A stretch of DNA of 64,000 nt from Pseudomonas hefeiensis (lineage in GTDB: Bacteria > Pseudomonadota > Gammaproteobacteria > Pseudomonadales > Pseudomonadaceae). Of the stretch, positions 12,167 to 22,606 are shown in pieces. Position 1 is the first letter of the stretch. Each line of letters opens with the position of its first letter. The notes beneath the pieces were generated by a model. It saw nothing but the letters and a program-made list of their open reading frames with translations. It did no database searches and had not been told where the DNA came from. Made by a program: the position numbers and the translations under genes. Where the stretch lies: NCBI RefSeq assembly GCF_030687835.1, contig NZ_CP117449.1, positions 3,968,001 through 4,032,000 on the forward strand. Reading direction: 5' to 3'.

Positions 12167-12793
12167 TTAGGGCTCCAGGTGTTCGTGGACTTGAGAAGCT
12201 TCAAGCCACGGCGCGAACAGACGAGTCGCCAGCGGCATGCACACGTACACCACCGACAGCACGATGGTCAGGGTGATCAGGAACGTGGCGACTACGTAAC
12301 TGGAAAGAAATGCGTGCATTTGCAGCAAAGGCCCCCAGATCAGCGGCACCAACAAGGTGTGGGGCAGGATGACCAACAACGTCACCACGGCCTGTTTCCA
12401 GCGTGGCGGGGGGATGGAGGCATCCGCCAACGGGGCGAACCAGAATTCCTTGTGGGGGGCGACTTCGGTCTGGTCGCCATCGGCCAACAGCGGCGCGGCC
12501 TCTTCCACCAGCTCGCGGCGCTGGGGCGAATCCAGCCAGCGTTGCATCGCCTCGGTGGAGCAGAAACGCAGCACGCAGGTAAACAGCGACAACCCGCCCA
12601 GCTTGCCCCGGACAACATCCACACCCAGGTGCCCAGGCCACTGACCGGCCACCCGCACGGTGCGGCGCAACCAGGCCTCATAAGCCGCGTCTTCGCCGGA
12701 TTTGATCCGGTGCTTGATCACCAGGGTGACAATTTCGTCGAAGCCGGGTTTTACAGGGTCGCTGGTCAATTCAACGGTTTGAGGTTCAGACAT
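12167..12793 (-). CDS. Antibiotic biosynthesis monooxygenase (ABM) domain membrane protein
   Basis: 208-residue protein with an N-terminal ABM-type dimeric alpha/beta barrel (EIVTLVIKHRIKSGEDAAYEAW through about residue 105), followed by two to three hydrophobic helices (VVTLLVILPHTLLVPLIW and AFLSSYVVATFLITLTIVLS). The ABM fold occurs in heme- and quinone-modifying oxygenases; this membrane-anchored form has no defined reaction. The start MSEPQ overlaps the end of the DoxX gene by 8 bases, indicating translational coupling in a LysR-DoxX-ABM operon. Confidence 0.82.
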   Translation of the reverse strand: MSEPQTVELTSDPVKPGFDEIVTLVIKHRIKSGEDAAYEAWLRRTVRVAGQWPGHLGVDVVRGKLGGLSLFTCVLRFCSTEAMQRWLDSPQRRELVEEAAPLLADGDQTEVAPHKEFWFAPLADASIPPPRWKQAVVTLLVILPHTLLVPLIWGPLLQMHAFLSSYVVATFLITLTIVLSVVYVCMPLATRLFAPWLEASQVHEHLEP

Positions 12794-13199
12794 GACGAAG
12801 CACTCCAACAAAACGCGTGTTCATCGCCAGGCGTCCAGGCCCGGCAATCAACACGCTGGTAAATACGATCAGCAGCAGCCAACCGAACTGCCCTTCTTCC
12901 AGGGTCCACTGCGGGTGCACCACCACAAGCGCGACGACCAATAGAAACAGGATGGGCACGCACGCCAGACGCACGAGGACCCCGGCCATGATCAACAGGG
13001 GGCACAGCACTTCGGCGAAAATCGCCAGCGTCAGGGTGAGCGCGGCGCCCAGGTGAAACGGGTCCTCGATGCGCGTCAGCTCGACGCTGTAGTGCAACAG
13101 TTTGGGCAGCCCGTGGACCCACAGTAAAAACAGCCCACCGCTCAGGCGCAGGAACAGCAAACCCAGATCCTGCAGGGAACGTTCGTCCACGATGCTCAT
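12786..13199 (-). CDS. DoxX-family membrane protein
   Basis: 137-residue membrane protein with four hydrophobic helices and the DoxX signature region (LFLRLSGGLFLLWVHGLPKLL). DoxX proteins are often linked with oxidative-stress or thiol functions, but no reaction is assigned here. Its start overlaps the stop of the upstream LysR gene as ATGA, and its end overlaps the ABM gene. Confidence 0.87.
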   Translation of the reverse strand: MSIVDERSLQDLGLLFLRLSGGLFLLWVHGLPKLLHYSVELTRIEDPFHLGAALTLTLAIFAEVLCPLLIMAGVLVRLACVPILFLLVVALVVVHPQWTLEEGQFGWLLLIVFTSVLIAGPGRLAMNTRFVGVLRHV

Positions 13200-14143
13200 C
13201 GCTGAACTCCAGCCGGATCCGCATAGGCGGCGGCCGGCAGCGGTTGGGACATGTGGGTGGCAATCCGCGAGCGCAGCCAGCGCTCGGCCGGATCGTTGTC
13301 ATGCACACCGCTCCAAACCATCGACAGCTCGGCGGCATTGATCTGGAACGGCGGATCCTCGGCGCGTAGCGCGCAGCCTTCCACCAGCGCGCAGGCGGCG
13401 TAGTCAGGCACGGTGGAGATCAGTTCAGTGCCTGCCAGCAAGGCCCGCAGACCACTGAACTGCGGCACCGCCAAGACCACTTTGCGGGTTCGACCGATGC
13501 GCGCCAGGTCCAGGTCGATGTTGCCGCTCAGGTCGCCCGAAAACGAAACCATGGCATGGGGCCGCGCGCAGTATTCATCCAGGGTCAGCGGCCCAGGGCG
13601 CTGGTCGCCGCGCAAGACCTTGCAGGGAATGTCGCGCAGTTTCTTGCGCTTGGCATTGGCCGGCAGATCGGTGGTGTAACTCACACCGACGCTGATTTCG
13701 CCACTGGCCAGCAGCGACGACATCAGCAGGAAATTGGCCCGGCGCACCACCACAATGATGCCGGGGGCCTCTTCGCGCAGTTGACTGAGCAAGGGTGGAA
13801 ACAGGCCAAACTCGGCATCGTCGGACAAACCGATGCGAAACACGTCGCAACTGGTGGACGGATCGAAAGCCTTAGCCCGGCTGACCGCGCCCGAGATCGT
13901 ATCCATGGCCGGTTGCAGTTCCTGCAGGATCGCCAGAGCCCGCGGCGTCGGCTCCATGCCGCGACCGTTGCGGATCAGCAGCGGATCGTCGAACAGATCC
14001 CGCAGCCTTCCGAGCGCCGCGCTCACCGCCGGCTGGCCCATGAACAGCTTTTCGGCGACACGGGTCAGGTTCTTCTCGAACATCAGTGCTTCGAAGATCA
14101 CCAGCAGGTTCATGTCGAGGCGGCGCAAATCATTGCGGTTCAT
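13196..14143 (-). CDS. LysR-family transcriptional regulator, first gene of DoxX/ABM operon
   Basis: 315 residues beginning MNRNDLRRLDMNLLVIFEALM, the NodD/NahR-like LysR style, with helix-turn-helix NLTRVAEKLFMGQPAVSAAL and a C-terminal effector domain. Its stop overlaps the DoxX start by four bases (ATGA), so the regulator is co-transcribed with its likely targets. The start at 14143 was chosen by domain alignment; the frame continues upstream into a REP hairpin. Confidence 0.88.
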   Translation of the reverse strand: MNRNDLRRLDMNLLVIFEALMFEKNLTRVAEKLFMGQPAVSAALGRLRDLFDDPLLIRNGRGMEPTPRALAILQELQPAMDTISGAVSRAKAFDPSTSCDVFRIGLSDDAEFGLFPPLLSQLREEAPGIIVVVRRANFLLMSSLLASGEISVGVSYTTDLPANAKRKKLRDIPCKVLRGDQRPGPLTLDEYCARPHAMVSFSGDLSGNIDLDLARIGRTRKVVLAVPQFSGLRALLAGTELISTVPDYAACALVEGCALRAEDPPFQINAAELSMVWSGVHDNDPAERWLRSRIATHMSQPLPAAAYADPAGVQR

Positions 14144-14171
14144 GGGTGCTATTCCTGTTGAATACCGGTCC

Positions 14172-14199
14172 TGTGGGAGCGAGCTTGCTCGCTCCCACA
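14172..14199. repeat. REP-like perfect hairpin
   Basis: tgtgggagcgag-cttg-ctcgctcccaca, a perfect 12-base-pair stem. It lies between the alpha/beta hydrolase stop and the LysR start (both minus strand) and could also act as a transcription terminator. Confidence 0.9.
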
Positions 14200-14213
14200 G
14201 TTTCATGGCTTGA

Positions 14214-15035
14214 TCAAGCCTGGATGAACGCCAGCAGGTCCGCGTTCAGCCGGTCCTTGTGCGTATCGGTCAGGCCATGCGGCGCGCCGGGGTAGATCAG
14301 CAGCTGCGAGTTCTTGAGCAATTTGGCGGCCGCGATGCCCGCCGTTTCGATCGGGACGACCTGGTCGTCATCGCCATGGACCACCAGGGTCGGCACATCG
14401 ATATTGCGCAGGTCTTCGGATAGATCCGTCTCCGAGAACGCCTTGATGCAGTCGTAGGTGTTCTTGTGACCGGCGAGCATGCCCTGCATCCAGAACCAGT
14501 CGATCATGCCCTGGGAGACCTTGGCACCCGGCCGGTTGGCGCCGAAAAACGAACTGGCCACATCTTTGTATAGCTGAGAACGGTCAGCCAGAGAGGCCTG
14601 GCGGAAACCGTCGAACACCTCCACGGGCAAGCCACCAGGGTTGGCCGGGGTCCTGAGCATCAACGGGGTCACCGCCGAGATCAGCCCGAGCTTGGCAACC
14701 CGGGCGGCACCATGCCGACCCATGTAGCGGGCGACTTCGCCACCGCCGGTGGAAAAGCCCAGCAACACCGCGTCCTTGAGGTCCAGCCGCTCGATCAGCT
14801 CGGCCAGGTCATCGGCATAGGTGTCCATGTCGTTGCCGTCCCAAGGCTGGCTGGAGCGCCCGTGCCCGCGGCGGTCATGGGCGATCACCCGGTAACCGTT
14901 GGACGCCAGGAACATCATCTGCGCCTCCCAACTGTCCGAATTCAACGGCCAGCCGTGGCTGAAGACCACCGGTTGACCACTGCCCCAATCCTTGTAGTAA
15001 ATCTCGGTGCCGTCGCGGGTGATGAAGGTGCTCAT
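14214..15035 (-). CDS. Alpha/beta hydrolase, non-heme chloroperoxidase/arylesterase-like
   Basis: 273-residue alpha/beta hydrolase of the bacterial non-heme haloperoxidase group. The catalytic triad is visible: Ser95 in GFSTGG, Asp224 in [11 protein letters not shown] and His253 in PGAPHGL; the oxyanion segment is SHGWPL. These enzymes hydrolyse esters and can make peracids. The ATG at 15035 follows a purine-rich CAAGGAATCACGTC stretch. Convergent or operon partners are not evident. Confidence 0.9.
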   Translation of the reverse strand: MSTFITRDGTEIYYKDWGSGQPVVFSHGWPLNSDSWEAQMMFLASNGYRVIAHDRRGHGRSSQPWDGNDMDTYADDLAELIERLDLKDAVLLGFSTGGGEVARYMGRHGAARVAKLGLISAVTPLMLRTPANPGGLPVEVFDGFRQASLADRSQLYKDVASSFFGANRPGAKVSQGMIDWFWMQGMLAGHKNTYDCIKAFSETDLSEDLRNIDVPTLVVHGDDDQVVPIETAGIAAAKLLKNSQLLIYPGAPHGLTDTHKDRLNADLLAFIQA

Positions 15036-15157
15036 GACGTGATTCCTTGAGAGGGGTGGATTGCTCAATGGTCCGGTCAGAGGGGGCAGTTGCGTGAGTT
15101 AAACGTTGTTAATTTTTTTGGAACCGGCGTGTTAATCCCCAATAAAGACTGCTTTTT

Positions 15158-15289
15158 TGTGGCGAGGGGATTTATCCCCGCAGGGCTGCAAAGCAGTCCC
15201 GAGACTGACACCTGGGTGTGTCAGATTCATGGGGGATTGGGCTTTTGGGGGCGCTTCGCGACCCAGCGAGGATAAATCCCCTCGCCACA
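15158..15289. repeat. REP-like inverted pair in a 380-base gene-free stretch
   Basis: Copies of the tgtggcgaggggatttatccccg element at 15158-15192 and, inverted, about 15255-15289. The gene-free stretch 15036-15415 otherwise holds only the presumed divergent promoters; no small ORF with a credible start was seen. Confidence 0.85.
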
Positions 15290-15415
15290 GAGTTCTGGCA
15301 ACCAGAGGGTGGTGTGTTTGCCAGTGGGAAGACTCTTCACCGTTGCGCTTGAAACAAAACCTGAGGAATATGCTCGGGAAAAGCCCCTGCATCGGGACAA
15401 GAAATTGAGAGCAAC

Positions 15416-18227
15416 ATGAGCCAATACCTCAGCCTGCCCGTCGAACAGACGGTGCATTTCGGTCCTTATCGCGTCCATCCGCGTCAGCGGCTGGTGCTGG
15501 AGGCCGGGCAGCCGTTGCGCCTGGGGCGGCGGGCGGTGGAGATTCTGCTGGTGTTGCTCGAACACGCCGGGCAAGTGGTGAGCAAGCAAGAACTGATGGC
15601 CCGTGTCTGGCCCAAGAGCGTCGTGGAAGACACTAACCTGCGGGTGCACGTGGCGGCACTGCGCAAGGCCTTGGGAGACGGCCAGTCGGGGCAGCGCTAC
15701 ATCGTCACCGTGGCGCAGCGCGGCTACAGTTTTGTCGCACCATTGTCCCTGGAGCCGGTCGAGCAACTGGCACGCATCCCTCACCCTTCGCTGGCTCGCA
15801 ACCTGCCGCCGCGCCGCACTCGGATGATCGGACGCCAGGGCCTGGTGGAAAACCTGGTGGCCCAGTTGCCGCGAAAACGTTTCATCACCCTGGTGGGAAC
15901 CGGCGGGATCGGCAAGACCACCGTCGCCTTGCGGGTTGCTGAACGACTGATCGGCCACTACCGCGACGGCACCTATCTGTTAGACCTGGCGTCGCTCAAC
16001 GATCCATGCATGATTGCCCCAAACCTATGTGCGCTGCTGGACCTGCCGCTGCACGACGGCGATCCGCTGGACGCCATCGCCCGGCGACTCAAGGAGCGAC
16101 ACCTGCTGCTGGTCATCGATAATTGCGAGCACCTGATCGATGCCATCGCCCAGTTCAGTGAAACCCTGCTGCGCGGTGCGCCCCACTTGCATATTCTGGC
16201 CACCAGCCGCGAAGGCCTGCGGGCCGAAGGTGAGCACGTGCAGCATCTGGACTCCCTGGCGTTCCCACCCCGGGAGATGCCCATCGAGGGTTATCCGGCC
16301 CTGGAGTTCCCGGCGCTGCAACTGTTCGCCGAACGGGCAATGGCCAGTCATGACAGCTTCGAGCTGACGGATCAGGACATACCACTGGTGATCGACATCT
16401 GCCGTCGGTTGGACGGTATTCCCCTGGCCATCGAACTGGCCGCCGGTCAGATCGGTATGTTCGGGTTGGAGGAGCTTCACCGGCAGCTGCAAGGCAGCGT
16501 CGCCCTGCTCCACAACGACACCAACGCCGCCGCACCGCGCCAACAAACCCTGCATGCCACGCTGGACTGGAGCTTCGCACTGCTCACGCCCTGCGAGCAG
16601 ACCTGCCTGCGCCGGCTGGCGGTGTTCATGGGCAGCTTCGACCTGGCCTCGGCCGCAGCGGTGATCGTGGGTCAACATATCGCGCCGGACCAAGTGCTGA
16701 TGTCGGTCAGCCAACTGGTCGCCAAATCGTTGCTCAATGTCGAGATCGGCGATGAGGAGGTGCGGTATCGCCTGCTGGATACCACCCGCAGCTATGCCCT
16801 GGAAAAACTGGCTGAAGCCGGGGAGCTGGCTGCCAGCCACGAACGACACGCCGAGCGCTGCCTGACGCTCATGGAGCATGCCGAAAAAGACTGGGAAACG
16901 ACCCCCACGCGGCAGTGGATCACCCGCTACGCCATCTATCGCGACGACATCCGCGCCGCGCTCGACCGAGGGCTGAGCCCGCAGGGGTCGCATGCGGTAG
17001 CGATCCGCCTGACGGCCCGCACCCTGCCCCTCTGGCAGGAGTTGTCGCTGCTCAGGGAGCACGGGCTTTACGTGAGCAAGGCGCGAGCATTATTACGCCA
17101 AAGCCCCGCGCCGTGCCCACGGCTGACCCTCGTGCTGGAACTGGCCCATGCCAGTTTCAATTACCACACCCAAGGCGGTACGCCTGCCACTGTCGAAGCC
17201 TTCATCACGGCCCGGCGCCAGGCACAACAATGCCAGGACCTGGCCGGCGAGCTGCGAGCCATATCGGGGCTCATGACCGTCAACCTCAGCTGCGGCAACT
17301 ACCAAGAGGCATTGGCACAAAGCCGGGATTTCGACCGACTGGGTATGCACGGCGACCCGATCCTGTCCCTGAGCACCCAACGCCTGCGTGTGCTGGCGCA
17401 GCATTTCACCGGCGACCAGACTGCGGCCCGGCGTGATGCCGAACAAGTGATCCAGCGTCTGGCCCAGAGCGGCCACCTCAGCCGTTTCTCCCACGGTTTC
17501 GGCGTGCAATACGATCAGAGCGTGGCGGCACTGACCGTTCTGGCGCGCATTCTCTGGCTACAAGGCTTTGCCGAGAAAGCCCGGCGCACCGCCGACCTTG
17601 CGCTGCAGATTGCCTTACAGATCAACCACAGCATCTCGATCTGCTACACCCTGGCGCTGAGCGGTTGTGTGATTGCGCAACTACAACGGCGATCACTCAA
17701 CCGCCCGGGAAAGGCTCGAACTGTTGAAGCACCAGGCCAAGAAACATTCGGTCATGCTGTTCCATGACTGGGCCAGCCACTACGCCCGCGCTTTCGATGA
17801 CAAAACCCTGGAAGCGAACTTGACCAACGCCGGACTGATCCAGGATATCGTCGTCACCCTGCGCATCGACTGTGTCAGCCAGGCACAGGTCGAGCGCGCC
17901 CGCAACGGTGCGGCAGGCTGGTGTACGGCGGAGATCCTGCGAGCCGATGCCGAAACCCTGTTGGCGCAAAACGACCCCAGCCTTGAGCGCCGCGCCGAAG
18001 AGCAACTGCTGAGCGCCCTGACGGTGGCCCGGAGGCAAAATGCCTTGGCCTGGGAACTGCGCAGCGCCATGTCCCTGGCCCGGCTGTGGCAACGCCGGGG
18101 CATGGACGATGCCGCCCAGGATCTACTCGGGCCGGTCTATCGACGTTTCAGCGAAGGGTTCGAGACCCCCGACCTACAGCAAGCTGGCGCGCTGCTGCAA
18201 AAACTGGCCCGACGGCTGCAGCCTTGA
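15416..18227 (+). pseudogene. Winged-helix/NTPase/TPR transcriptional regulator, frameshifted
   Basis: Large regulator: OmpR-type winged helix (about residues 10-110, LGRRAVEILLVLLEHAGQVV), AAA/NB-ARC NTPase with P-loop GTGGIGKTT near residue 160, Walker-B-like LLLVIDNCEHL, then an alpha-helical TPR-like region. The first frame runs to 17767, but the natural C-terminus continues in another frame from about 17685 (NGDHSTARERLELLKHQ) to a stop at 18227. One extra base in caactacaacggc around 17681-17687 explains the shift. Repaired length would be about 936 residues. It could be a real mutation or a sequencing error. Confidence 0.8.
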
Positions 18228-19646
18228 ACGACGCACCTCCCAAGCGTCTTGCAGCGCGTGGCGTCGGTTGAAAACAGCCCACTGATCACTGCGCCGCAAT
18301 TTTTCCAGGGCATAGGCGCGAGTGGTGTGGAGCAAGTGGAACTGAACCCCGTCCACGCATTGCTCGACCATGACCAGCGATTGACTCGCCAGCCGAGACA
18401 GCAGAGCAGGCAATTGCCCGGCTTCCAACTCAGCGCAACTGATGACGGCTATCGCAGCCTTGAGCGTAAACGGCCCATCGAACACGGCCAGGCGCTGGAA
18501 CACGGCTTGCTCATCGTCATTCAAGCGCTCGAAGCTCCAGTCCAGCATCGCCTCCAGGCTTCGATGGCGCGCCACAGCCGTGCGGCGCCCATGGTTCAAG
18601 AGTGACAGCCCACAATCCAACTGTTCCAAGACCCCCGCCACGCCCAACACCCCCACCTGCGCCGCCGCCAGTTCCAGCGCCAACGGTAACCCGTCCAGGC
18701 GTTGACATATCTGGACAATTGCCGCCAGCTCGCGGTCATTGGGCTTGAAACCCTGCTGTCGGGCAGCGACCTGATCGATCAACAACTGCACCGCCGGACA
18801 CGCCAATATCTGGTGCTGCGGTTCAAGGGCCGAGGCCACTGTCAGGCCCGGCAGTTGTACGACCCTCTCATCAGTCAGATTCAAGGGCTCGCGGCTGCTC
18901 AACAGCAGCGAGACCTGCGGGGCCGATGTGCCCAATGTCAGGGCCAGGTCCCGGCAGGCGTCGAGCAGATGATCACCGCCATCGAGCACCAGCAACATCC
19001 GCCAGGATTTCAGTTGCTGGCTCAAGGCGCCGTGTCCCAGACCCAGGGTGCGGGAAACCTGCACCGTCACCTGCGACGGGTCGCTGATGGTGGACAAGTC
19101 CACAAACCAGGCACCGTCGTCAAAGTGTTCCAGCAACAGTTCGGCGACCCGCAGCACCACGGTGGTCTTGCCGACGCCACCCGGTCCGGTCACGGTGGTC
19201 AGGCGCTGACGGGGCACCGCGCTGAGCAACCGTCCCAGCACTTTGTCGCGACCGATCACCGGGCTCAGGCGCGCGGGCAGGTTATGCCGCTCGACCGGCT
19301 GCTCGAGGTCAGCCTCCACGGGCACGGCAAAGCAATAGCCCTGCCGTGGATGATTGAGGATGTAGCGAAAACCGTCCGGCCCGTCACCAAAAGCCCGCCG
19401 CAGCGCCGCGATGTGTACCCGCAGGTTGATTTCTTCCACCACGCTATCAGGCCAGACCCGCGCGATAAGCGCTTGCTTGCTGACAAAGTGGCCGGCGTTC
19501 TCCAGCAACACTTGAAGAATGTCCAGGGCGCGACCACCCAATGCCAGCGGCTCGCCGTCTCGGGTGACAAGTCGCTGCTGGCGGTAAAAGATAAACGAGC
19601 CGAAGCTCACTGCCGCCTCGGTATCGGCTTTGACGAAACTGTTCAT
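18174..19646 (-). CDS. Winged-helix/NTPase transcriptional regulator
   Basis: 490 residues: an N-terminal OmpR-type winged helix (ALGGRALDILQVLLENAGHF), then an NTPase domain with P-loop GPGGVGKTT near residue 128 and LLVLDGGDHLLDAC as Walker B, ending soon after the NTPase arm. It is clearly related to the neighbouring regulator at 15416-18227 but lacks that protein's long TPR-like tail. The two genes are convergent and overlap by 54 bases. The start at 19646 (MNSFVKADTEAAVSFG) matches the usual domain start. Confidence 0.83.
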   Translation of the reverse strand: MNSFVKADTEAAVSFGSFIFYRQQRLVTRDGEPLALGGRALDILQVLLENAGHFVSKQALIARVWPDSVVEEINLRVHIAALRRAFGDGPDGFRYILNHPRQGYCFAVPVEADLEQPVERHNLPARLSPVIGRDKVLGRLLSAVPRQRLTTVTGPGGVGKTTVVLRVAELLLEHFDDGAWFVDLSTISDPSQVTVQVSRTLGLGHGALSQQLKSWRMLLVLDGGDHLLDACRDLALTLGTSAPQVSLLLSSREPLNLTDERVVQLPGLTVASALEPQHQILACPAVQLLIDQVAARQQGFKPNDRELAAIVQICQRLDGLPLALELAAAQVGVLGVAGVLEQLDCGLSLLNHGRRTAVARHRSLEAMLDWSFERLNDDEQAVFQRLAVFDGPFTLKAAIAVISCAELEAGQLPALLSRLASQSLVMVEQCVDGVQFHLLHTTRAYALEKLRRSDQWAVFNRRHALQDAWEVRRSRLQPSGQFLQQRASLL

Positions 19647-19829
19647 GGGCGATCCAGCGCCGGATAACCGTCGCGGGCATGACACTTCGGCTATCCGGAC
19701 GCGTCTGCCCTGGCTCCTGCGCATCCTTTCCAGAGGGTTCGCCGTTATCTTGGCAGCCATCGCTCAGAGGACAATGCTGGCACAGGGCGCATCACGGACA
19801 TTGCGGTGCCCTGGACGGACACCGATGGC

Positions 19830-20780
19830 TCAACTGAACTGCTGGCGATACTGCACCGGGGTCAGGCCGAGTTTTTCACTGAACAGCAGACGCATGTGCC
19901 GCACACTGCCGAAGCCGCTGCGAAACGCCACGGTCTTGAGGGGCAAATCGGTGGATTCCAGCAACTGGCGGGCCCGGTCGATACGCGCGCCTTGCAGAAA
20001 CTCCATGGGCGTCATCTTCACTTCGCGAACGAACATCCGGGCAAAATGGCGCGAACTCATGGCCGCGATGGCTGCCATGCGCTCGATGGTGAAAGGTTCC
20101 TCCAGGTGCTCCATCACATGATTCTGCACCCGGGTAATGGCCGATTCTTGAGCCGCCACCGCCGCCACCAGCGGGCTGAACTGCGCCTGGCCGCCCTGGC
20201 GTTTCATCACTACCAGCAACACCTTGGCCACATCCAGCGCGACTTTGCGACCGTGGTCCTGAGCAACGATGGACAGCGCCAGGTCGATGCCGGCGGTGAC
20301 GCCGCCGGAGGTGATCAGGCGTCGATCCTGCAGGAAGATTTTGTCGGTTTCCACCAGGGCCTTGGGGAAACGCTGGATCAGGCGCTCGGTGTAGTGCCAG
20401 TGGGTGGTGACGCGATAGCCGTCGAGCAGCCCCGCCTCTCCTAACACAAATACGCCGGTGCAAATGGAACCGTAACGCGTGGCCCGTTGCGCCGCCGCGC
20501 GCAACCAGGTGTGCAATCCCGGATGCTGGTCGTTATAGGCACCCGGCCCACCCGGCACCAGCAACACGTCGTAGGCGGCCCAGGCCTGGTCGATGTGGAT
20601 ATCGGCCTGTACCGCCACGCCGTTGGACGCTCGCAACGCGCCGCGCTCGGTCCCCAGGGTCAGCAGTTGATAACGAAGATCGGGTTCAAGGTAACGATTG
20701 GCGATGGAAAACACCTCAAGGGGCCCGGCCATGTCGAGCAGGAGAAAATCCGGGAACAGCACCATTGCAACGGTTTTCAT
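19830..20780 (-). CDS. GlxA-family AraC-type transcriptional regulator
   Basis: 316 residues: DJ-1/PfpI-like domain (1-190; MKTVAMVLFPDFLLLDMAGP, nucleophile-elbow region SICTGVFVLGEAGLL) fused to an AraC/XylS helix-turn-helix domain (about 215-312; FTIERMAAIAAMSSRHFARMF). Family members sense small nitrogenous ligands or act as general activators. It is about 320 bases upstream of, and divergent from, the pirin gene, which may be its target. Confidence 0.9.
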   Translation of the reverse strand: MKTVAMVLFPDFLLLDMAGPLEVFSIANRYLEPDLRYQLLTLGTERGALRASNGVAVQADIHIDQAWAAYDVLLVPGGPGAYNDQHPGLHTWLRAAAQRATRYGSICTGVFVLGEAGLLDGYRVTTHWHYTERLIQRFPKALVETDKIFLQDRRLITSGGVTAGIDLALSIVAQDHGRKVALDVAKVLLVVMKRQGGQAQFSPLVAAVAAQESAITRVQNHVMEHLEEPFTIERMAAIAAMSSRHFARMFVREVKMTPMEFLQGARIDRARQLLESTDLPLKTVAFRSGFGSVRHMRLLFSEKLGLTPVQYRQQFS

Positions 20781-20821
20781 CGAAAATACGCCAAAAATAT
20801 TCAGAACCTGTAGATGTCACT

Positions 20822-20910
20822 TGTGGCGCGAGCCTGCTCACCCTAGCGCACTGGCAACCAACAAGAAGGCAAGCTGAACCGGCTTTATCGCGAGCAGGCT
20901 CGCCCCCACA
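20822..20910. repeat. REP-like inverted pair, degenerate
   Basis: tgtggcgcgagcctgctca at 20822-20840 and tcgcgagcaggctcgcccccaca ending at 20910 form an inverted pair. The rest of the gene-free stretch 20781-21102 holds the divergent promoter region of the GlxA regulator and the pirin gene. Confidence 0.75.
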
Positions 20911-21102
20911 GGTTTTGTGTAGCCTGGAAAACCCACATTATGTCGAAGCCAGGCGCCTGCGGGTAGGCATCATCCATTGTCTACTCAAAACGGACAGTCT
21001 TTCGTTTTCCACCTGCTTATTGCACCAATCAATAACCATTAACCTTCTTCTGAACCTGGCGAACGCCCACCGCCGCCGCCCATACCGATCAGGAGAGCTA
21101 CC

Positions 21103-21825
21103 ATGCTGACCCTTCGCAAAGCTTCAGACCGCGGCATCGCCCGTCACGGCTGGCTGACCTCGTTCCATACGTTTTCCTTTGCCAGCTACCGCAACGTCAA
21201 TGAACAAGGCTTCTCCGACCTGCTGGTCATCAACGACGACCGGGTCGCAGCGGCCAAGGGCTTCGGCCAGCATCCTCATCGGGACATGGAGATTTTCTCC
21301 TATGTACTCGAAGGGGCACTGGAACATAAGGACACCTTGGGCACGGGCTCGGTGATTCGCCCCGGTGACGTTCAATTGATGAGCGCCGGCAGCGGCGTGG
21401 CCCATAGCGAGTTCAACCACAGCGCCGAGGAGCTGGTGCACTTCCTGCAAATCTGGATCGTGCCCAACATCAGTGGCGCCACACCTCGCTATCAACAGGA
21501 GCACTTCAGCGCCGAACAGAAACGGGGTCGCCTGCAATTGATCATTTCCCCGGACGGCGCCAACGGCTCGCTCCAGGTGCGCCAGGACGCACGGGTCTAT
21601 GCCGGGCTGTTCGACGGCGAGGAAAACGCCACCCTGACATTGGCGCCTGATCGTTATGCCTACGTGCATGTGGCCCGTGGCAGCGTCGAGCTCAATGGCG
21701 TGTCGTTACAGGAAGGTGATGGCGTGCGGGTGCGTGATGAACAGGTACTGGCGTTGTGCAACGGCCAGGACGCCGAAGTCCTGGTGTTTGATCTGCGCCC
21801 ACAGGAATTGCCGCAAATGCCCTGA
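21103..21825 (+). CDS. Pirin family protein, YhhW/quercetin 2,3-dioxygenase-like
   Basis: 240-residue bicupin. The metal ligands of YhhW-type pirins are at the expected places: H57 and H59 (GQHPHRDME), H101 and E103 (GVAHSEFNH). In YhhW this iron site supports quercetin dioxygenase activity in vitro; the physiological substrate is unknown. A GGAGAGCTACC ribosome-binding site precedes the ATG. Confidence 0.92.
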   Translation: MLTLRKASDRGIARHGWLTSFHTFSFASYRNVNEQGFSDLLVINDDRVAAAKGFGQHPHRDMEIFSYVLEGALEHKDTLGTGSVIRPGDVQLMSAGSGVAHSEFNHSAEELVHFLQIWIVPNISGATPRYQQEHFSAEQKRGRLQLIISPDGANGSLQVRQDARVYAGLFDGEENATLTLAPDRYAYVHVARGSVELNGVSLQEGDGVRVRDEQVLALCNGQDAEVLVFDLRPQELPQMP

Positions 21826-21927
21826 GTGGTTGCCATTGCCGCGGCTATAACGTTTGAGAAATCGACGCAAAAATCGCCTAAAAGATGTCGGGCAATCCGG
21901 CAAAATCAAGCTTTGCTAACTTGAGAT

Positions 21928-21977
21928 AGCGTATGGGCTGCGAGGGTTCGCCACCTTTCTTCCATACGCTGTTTTTT
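21928..21977 (+). terminator. Probable intrinsic terminator downstream of pirin gene
   Basis: Nine-base arms agcgtatgg (21928-21936) and ccatacgct (21962-21970) with a 25-base loop are followed by gttttttag. The long loop makes it weaker than a classical terminator. The remainder of the gene-free stretch 21826-22142 shows no convincing ORF. Confidence 0.55.
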
Positions 21978-22142
21978 AGCGGGATAAAAGCCTGGAGAAG
22001 TTCCCGGCCAATTGCGCTTTCAGACCAGTGGTGGGCAATGCCATTACTCTATGATATTGACTGAATGTTACAAGCCAAGCAAAATGATCTCACTTGGCCA
22101 TTAGGATCCCCTGGGCTTCTGCTTGATTTCATGGAAGAAAGT

Positions 22143-22544
22143 ATGAAAACGGTTATATCCATCGTTGCTCTGTCCGTTGCTTGCTGCGCCACTGCGGACG
22201 TCCAGACCATCACCTATCAATACGATGATTCAGACGCTGAATACTCCATCGTCTCGTTTATTGAAAGCGATTCATCCATCCAGGCCACTCTGCAAAGATC
22301 CGGTCCCTACTTCACCAACTACACAAAACTGGAAATCGATTGCACCTCCCGCCATGTTCGCCATATGGGGATGTACAACAGCGTCGAGGGCCTTGAAAAA
22401 GCTCAGTTTGACCAGATGCAAGGTCGCATCGTTGAAGGTTCGATAGCCGACGAGGTTGGCAAAGTGCTGTGCAAGGGTACAACCATGACCGCCTCGCAGA
22501 CTGACAAGCTGCCTGCAGACGAACTGCCAGACGATAAAACCTGA
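22143..22544 (+). CDS. Hypothetical secreted protein
   Basis: 133 residues starting MKTVISIVALSVACCATADV, a short signal peptide with likely cleavage after the CCATA region. The mature part is acidic, has two cysteines (DCTSRHV and VLCKG) that could pair in the periplasm, and no domain I recognise. The ATG at 22143 gives a proper signal peptide; an in-frame start lies at 22065 but adds a non-signal leader. Convergent with the GlxA regulator that follows. Confidence 0.65.
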   Translation: MKTVISIVALSVACCATADVQTITYQYDDSDAEYSIVSFIESDSSIQATLQRSGPYFTNYTKLEIDCTSRHVRHMGMYNSVEGLEKAQFDQMQGRIVEGSIADEVGKVLCKGTTMTASQTDKLPADELPDDKT

Positions 22545-22606
22545 CTCCACGCCGCCACCTGCACGAACGCCCTACGTTAGCGCAGGTCCGCGTGAACTGC
22601 GCTACC

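Noticed and set aside
9228..20910. Repeated short palindromes that might suggest a CRISPR array or IS ends
   Set aside because: Copies are single or in inverted pairs, irregularly spaced and without unique spacers of fixed length; they fit REP elements.
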